From the NCBI GenBank assembly GCA_951230915.1, contig OX579633.1:5678145-5742144 (forward strand): a stretch of 64,000 nt of DNA. The letters run 5' to 3'. The notes under the pieces were generated by a model, which was not told the origin of the DNA, ran no database searches, and was given only the letters and a program-made list of their open reading frames with translations. Origin of the DNA: Antitrichia curtipendula (lineage: Eukaryota; Streptophyta; Bryopsida; Hypnales; Leucodontaceae). A program made the position numbers and the translations under genes. Shown here in pieces: positions 59,366 to 64,000 of the stretch (its first letter is position 1; every line of letters begins with the position of its first letter).

Positions 59366-60269
59366 TTAAAATGCACTTTTTGGCAACATAGAAATTTTGG
59401 ATAGGTACATATGACTAGAGATTTGCATATTTTAAGCTGAAATTTTAATAGAAGGTGTAGACAAGGAATATCTTTCATAAACACTAAATTTCATGACATT
59501 GGAAATATGAGTCAAAAGATATGGCCTAATACGTTATTTTTTTTTGTAAATCGAAAATACAGGTAGGTTAGAAAAAAATCCCCTTTTTCATAACAAAGGT
59601 ATAAAATTGGTTGTAGAGTTATATATAAGTGTAAAGCTTTGAATCATTCCATTTTGATCAATGAGATGAAAGTTATAAAGAGTTCTAGGGCAATTATGGA
59701 TTCCCTACTCAAAAATAAACTTTGAAGTCTTTTATTTTACTCAAATTTTAATATTTTTTGAAAAAAATAAAATCATAGGATGTAGATTGTTTATTGCAAC
59801 ACTTCAACCATTGGAATTGTCATTTTTCAATTTCATAACTAAATTCTTAACAATTTTGTACTTTGAATCATTTTTTACTTCTTTCTATTTATTATTTTTT
59901 TTCTGTATATTATACAATTCCCAATAATCTGAAATTTCTTAAGCATGTAGTCAACTTGCCTTGAAGAATGAATCCAAAGAAGCACCACTACTTTAGACAT
60001 TTTTTCATACAAATGTGAGCTTGTGAAGTGCAGCTGACATTTTTTGGTAGGGACAGAAAAGGCTTCTTGTCACTTCAAACACTAATATCTTGCAATCTAC
60101 ATGATGGAAATTTTTGAAAATATTTCCACATGTTTTCAAGTCAGCATACTACAAAATACTACGGTTATATGTGCCCAAAAATGTTTTTTTCCAAAACTTA
60201 GTACTTACACTAGAAATGGCAGTTTGGGAGCATTTTTAGTGAAAACATAGTCAGTCCTTTAGGGATTAA
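59366..60269 (-). mobile_element. TTAA-flanked element (type B, reversed), left end eroded
   Basis: Right end GTCCTTTAGGGATTAA with TTAA at 60266-60269. The left end has lost the CCCCTAAA block: TTAA at 59366-59369 is followed directly by AATGCACTTTTTGGCAACAT, which aligns about 10 bases inside other copies. Interior matches 54725-55676 throughout. Confidence 0.8.
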
Positions 60270-61639
60270 ACGGATTTGCTACATATGGTTTTAGAACTAT
60301 AAAACTTCTTTTTTGTAGTATTATTGACTTTCATTTGAAGAAAATGCTTACTTTAATATCACTAGCTATACATTCAATTGCAGCAACTTCTAGCTCTTCG
60401 CTTGTAATATGAATTTAAGTTGTAAATCTTATAATTTTTTTTATTTAAAGACAAACTTCTAAAATTAATTTGAGAGGATTTAGCTTCTACTCCAATTAAA
60501 AAGTTTGAAAAAATCTAAAAAATGACTATTATAGTGCAATTTGAACTTTACGCATATAGGTACACTCTACTAATTTTCTAATCATAGAATGATCCAAAAT
60601 TTTGGTTTATATCATGATACTCTACAATAATATGTATATGTAAGAAATTCTAAAAACATTTAGAGTATTTTGTATTAAATATGAATTCTCTTCACTTTAT
60701 TTTTGATATTTTATAATAATTTCAAGTTTTTAAATTTATGTAAATCAATTTAATTACTAATGTACATTACGGTTGTAGAGAAGGCAAAGCATGAATTGTA
60801 ATTTTAAGGGCCTAACAAGTCAAAGTTTAAAATATAACAAGTATGAGGATAAATATTCGTCCAAACAATGAAGGTTAGTTCCTACAAAGGGAGAAATATG
60901 AACCTTAACGAGAGAATCAAGAACAAAATGAATTACATTGCCTATAAGGTTTAAATACCTATAGTGTTTTCTTCCAACTTCTAAATATTTTAAGGATAAT
61001 AATTCCATGGATTCAAATCACAACCTTCAAAAGTTTCACCCATAAAAAAATTTCATGTTTAAAGGCTCAAAATACTAGTCTCCATAACAAGGCTAAACTC
61101 TTCATCTATATTTATCTCTTGTCAAATCCAACATGCCTTCTACAAACCATCAAATTTATTTGGTATGAAAAATGGAAATTATTGTGGATTTCTTACTCAA
61201 AACATGAAGAAAATTCATAACAATTACAAATTATGCTCAAAGAGTATGAATTTTTAGATTGGTGTATATAATAGTGTAGAATTTTATGCTTTAAAAATGT
61301 TCACTTAGCATTTAGGAGATTGTTGTTTGAAACCCAAAGTTCAAACTGGCAACATCAAAACCCTTGTTCACAAATACAGCACATAATGATTTATGTGTTG
61401 AGCATTTTCTTTTTGTAAAATAGAAAAGTTATACCACAATGATAGAATAATCTATTCCATTTACTAAGAATGCATTCAACAACTCCTACAAAAAGAATTG
61501 GATGACAAATTAAATTATTTATGTCTAATAAGTCTCCTTGAAATCAACCAAAGTTTATAAAATGCATTTTTATGCATTTGAAGGATAAAGGTTATATTTT
61601 ATTTGTACACTAATGAAACTCATAAATTCTCACATTCAT
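60270..61639. other. AT-rich intergenic sequence
   Basis: No gene or repeat recognised. Confidence 0.4.
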
Positions 61640-61996
61640 AACCTTAACACTCAAAAAAGGCCAAGGACTAGAAGTGTTGGATGAATGTCTCACCTAAAAA
61701 TACAATGATTTTTGGTTGACAATCTTAATGAAAAGGTCCATTGACTACTTCAAACTTTATAGTCTAGACCTTCATTATATCATTCATTTGCCCATATTGC
61801 AATTATGTATTAATAAAATTTATTACATTCATTTATTTGAGATGTGATCATAGGTCTTTTATAATGCATAATAATTTAAAAATTTCATTCTTTTGAAAAA
61901 TTTGAGTTACAATTAATATTTTAATTTTAAAATTTTAAAACTATTTCAAATTCAAATTTTGCTTTAAAAATTGAATTTTTTTTCTCAAATTGAATA

Positions 61997-62944
61997 TTAA
62001 TCCCTAAAGGACCATTTGTTCCCTCAGGAGATAATTTGGGTCCGGGTAGGTTCCTATGACCTCAATTTTTAGTGAAATTTTTTGAATTTTTTGGAGGATG
62101 TGTGGTTCTGAAAGAGCTTTGTGGACATATAATTTTTTTTTATTTCAGTCAGTGTTTGGAGAACAAGTTATGGCACCATAAGCCAAAAATGGAGGTCGGT
62201 GGGCAGCACAAAAAGATCACAAAAAGTCAGAATAATTTATTTATTTTAATTTCTAAAACTATATATTTTTGTCTATGTTTGAAGCTTTGATTCATTCTAT
62301 TTGGACAAGTGATGAGAAAGTTATGGACAATCTTAGTTTTTCATGCAATCTAAGCATCTTCTTGAAAAAAGAACTTATAGGATTCATTTTTTAATGCAAT
62401 TTTTATAATTTTTCAAAATAAATTGTTAGATAGGGTTGTATTTTCTTGCTAGAACAATCTCATTGTTGGAATTGTTGTATTTCAATTTCATCTTAGAGCT
62501 ATTAACAATTTAGTTTTTCCTTCAATCTTGAACCTACTTCTATTTAACAATTTTTTAGTGAGTAAAAATTAAGTGTTTTTTTCTTGAACTTTTTTTCCTA
62601 GAAACTATGGTAGTCGACCCATTTCAACTCAAGTATTCAACATAAAAACTTAGAAAATCAAAATTGATAGCACAAAAAATTTAAGTTAAGCAGATTCAAA
62701 GTAAGAAAATCTAGTCAAGCAAGGTGCAAAAAACTTGTTTTCTTCACTTTGGATGCAAATATTTTGCAATCTATGTGGTCAAAGTTTTTGAAATTTCTTG
62801 CATACATTCTTATACTAGTTTTATATAAGATCTCATAGTTAGATATGCAAAGAAAAACATTTTTAAATTTTTTTGCTTTTTGCAATAGAAGTGGCGTTTT
62901 TTAGTGTATTGATGGAGAAAAGGCCTCTGTCCTTTAGGAGTTAA
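61997..62944 (+). mobile_element. TTAA-flanked element (type A), 948 bp
   Basis: TTAA at 61997-62000 and 62941-62944 enclose TCCCTAAAGGACC and TGTCCTTTAGGA ends. The repeat copy near 57557-57567 (ATATATTAATAGTGTAGAAC) shows an empty TTAA site. Non-coding apart from short frames. Confidence 0.88.
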
Positions 62945-63079
62945 GGTAGAAATACCATAGACCATGTTGATCCGTAAATCATTGCAATGTACCTGCTTTT
63001 ATCATTTCAAGGTATAAATGACAAGAACATATACATTGAAACAATTTATGGATCAACGTAGTTTATGGTATTCATACCT
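62944..63079 (+). mobile_element. Small AGGTA-end MITE, 136 bp, TA duplication
   Basis: AGGTAGAAATACCATAGACC and the inverted counterpart of AGGTATGAATACCATAAACT form imperfect inverted ends of about 36 bp that run on through GTTGATCC. TA lies outside at 62942-62943 and 63080-63081. It is inserted at the edge of the TTAA element. Confidence 0.82.
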
Positions 63080-63390
63080 TATATTGTAGAACATCATGGG
63101 CCAAATCAAGCTATTGTACTATCTTCAAATTAGAAAAATTGCAAGCCTTTTGCGCATCCTCAAAATTAAAATCTTCATTGCAAGCAAGAATCTAGAAGAG
63201 ACAATTTTTTATTAATGGTGATTTTGGATATATTAACCATACAAGTTAAAAGGTATTGTACAAGTGTGAAAATGCTAAAACTTTGCATTGGGACTACGAC
63301 TAAGGTCAATTTTGGACCCAAATGCACTACTATAGAAGTACTTCCCAAGAAGCAGATTCCAATAGACTTGTTTTTGAAATTATAGTGGTC

Positions 63391-63843
63391 GACCCATTTT
63401 CAACCACCCCCCATTTCCAATCTCTAGATTGTTCTATTTCTGTGAAGCTATGACACAATTTAAAGAGTGATTGTGACACATTATGATTGGCTACAAGGCT
63501 GTCAATATTGCAACCAACCCTTGGTTGATTTTGCAATCAGCCTATGGTTAGAAATAGAAATGACTTATATCATCATTGTAGATCAAAGAAATGGCAAGAG
63601 TGGAGATGCTGATTAAGCGCCTGGAAATTAAATAACTCATTGTGCGCCTGTGTGGGCAAAAGACCACACTAAATTCTTCCTTGGAAACTGTAAAAAAGTA
63701 ACAGAGTAATTTAGTGCCGCTATTGGTATCAGAGGCTACGACATTGCTCAATGAGGATATTACGGTAACTTGATGGTTAATTTCACGAGAAGTGAATTAA
63801 AACTGCCCTTCAGGTCAAACATTCTCATTTGGGGGATAAACAT
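63391..63843. other. Intergenic sequence, 3' side of the gene at the window end
   Basis: No gene recognised. The last part should contain the 3' UTR of the leftward gene ending at 63844. Confidence 0.4.
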
Positions 63844-64000
63844 TTAGTTTCCTCTGCCTTTCCGTCGTTGCCGCTGTTCTATCTGCAATCTAGCCTGATT
63901 CAAAGGTTTAAGCCGCCCCTTACGAATCTTCGAATCTTCGAGACTGATGGGTTCACCCACTCGGGGAACAATGCGCACAGGGTGAGCCTCCGTGTTGAAC
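63844..64000 (-). CDS. C-terminal exon of an unidentified gene, cut by the window end
   Basis: Leftward frame open from the window edge to the TAA at 63844-63846, about 51 codons. The residues begin FNTEAHPVRIVPRVGEPISL and end in a basic tail, IEQRQRRKGRGN. Codon use and GC content stand out from the AT-rich flank, as in the genuine genes of this window. The conserved-looking core and basic tail suggest a nucleic-acid-associated or ribosome-related protein, but I do not recognise the family. Confidence 0.6.
   Translation of the reverse strand, partial: FNTEAHPVRIVPRVGEPISLEDSKIRKGRLKPLNQARLQIEQRQRRKGRGN

Larger units (their letters stand above)
61640..63390 (+). repeat. Second copy of the direct repeat, interrupted by two elements
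   Basis: The two outer parts align with 57240-57820. The break holds the TTAA element 61997-62944 and, directly next to it, the small MITE 62944-63079. Confidence 0.8.

Noticed and set aside
206..62940. CCCCTAAA motifs as interstitial telomere repeats
   Set aside because: They occur singly, always next to TTAA at element ends, and never as tandem CCCTAAA units.
1..64000. CRISPR arrays, operons, tRNA or rRNA genes
   Set aside because: The 182-bp tandem array has no short-repeat/spacer structure, genes are split by spliceosomal introns, and no tRNA or rRNA landmark sequences were noticed by eye; a dedicated tRNA scan was not possible.

Overview
The window looks like nuclear DNA of a land plant. 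It is strongly AT-rich between genes, its genes have many short GT-AG introns, and its proteins are plant-type: ASH2/TRAUCO, an Mpv17 family member, CWF19-like, a phytocyanin-like protein, and a protein kinase with a DFECSxGVVGT motif. The kinase type and the TET/JBP-like oxygenase make me favour a non-seed plant (bryophyte, lycophyte or fern), but that is inference. The region is gene-poor and rich in repeats and broken genes.

Layout. 1-1.2 kb: mosaic of small TTAA-flanked elements. 2.2-6.8 kb (-): six-exon Tnp2/CACTA-like transposase gene, open except for one in-frame TAA. 9.7-14.8 kb: three-exon gene joining a U1-type zinc finger to a TET/JBP-like 2-oxoglutarate/Fe(II) oxygenase domain, preceded by five ~182-bp tandem repeats and bracketed by an inverted repeat of about 170 bp. 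15-31 kb: nested mobile elements, a broken early-nodulin-like (phytocyanin) gene at 17.7-18.2 kb, and two long palindromes (20.1-21.7 and 23.6-28.1 kb). 32.9-34.8 kb (+): intact Mpv17/PMP22-like gene. 36.2-38.4 kb (-): ASH2/TRAUCO-like gene, N-terminus not found. 42.4-43.8 kb (+): Rab-GAP TBC pseudogene. 45.7-46.7 kb (+): kinase pseudogene. 47.0-50.7 kb (-): complete seven-exon CWF19-like splicing factor gene. 53.3-54.5 kb (+): remnants of a DNAJC17-like gene beside a scrambled copy of pieces of that CWF19-like gene. 54.7-63 kb: more mobile elements and a direct repeat. 63.84-64.0 kb (-): C-terminal end of an unidentified gene.

The strongest structural theme is a family of about 0.64-0.95 kb non-autonomous elements whose ends begin CCCCTAAA and which sit between TTAA duplications. 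I count ten with both ends plus several fragments. Pre-insertion sites can be read inside the window for three of them. TTAA targets with CCC-type ends are the hallmark of the piggyBac superfamily. A second MITE group has AGGTA ends and TA target duplications; again an empty site is visible.

The genes do not form a pathway. The intact ones are housekeeping genes (organelle membrane protein, H3K4 methyltransferase subunit, splicing/debranching factor). The oxygenase gene and its repeat setting are the best candidate for something undescribed.
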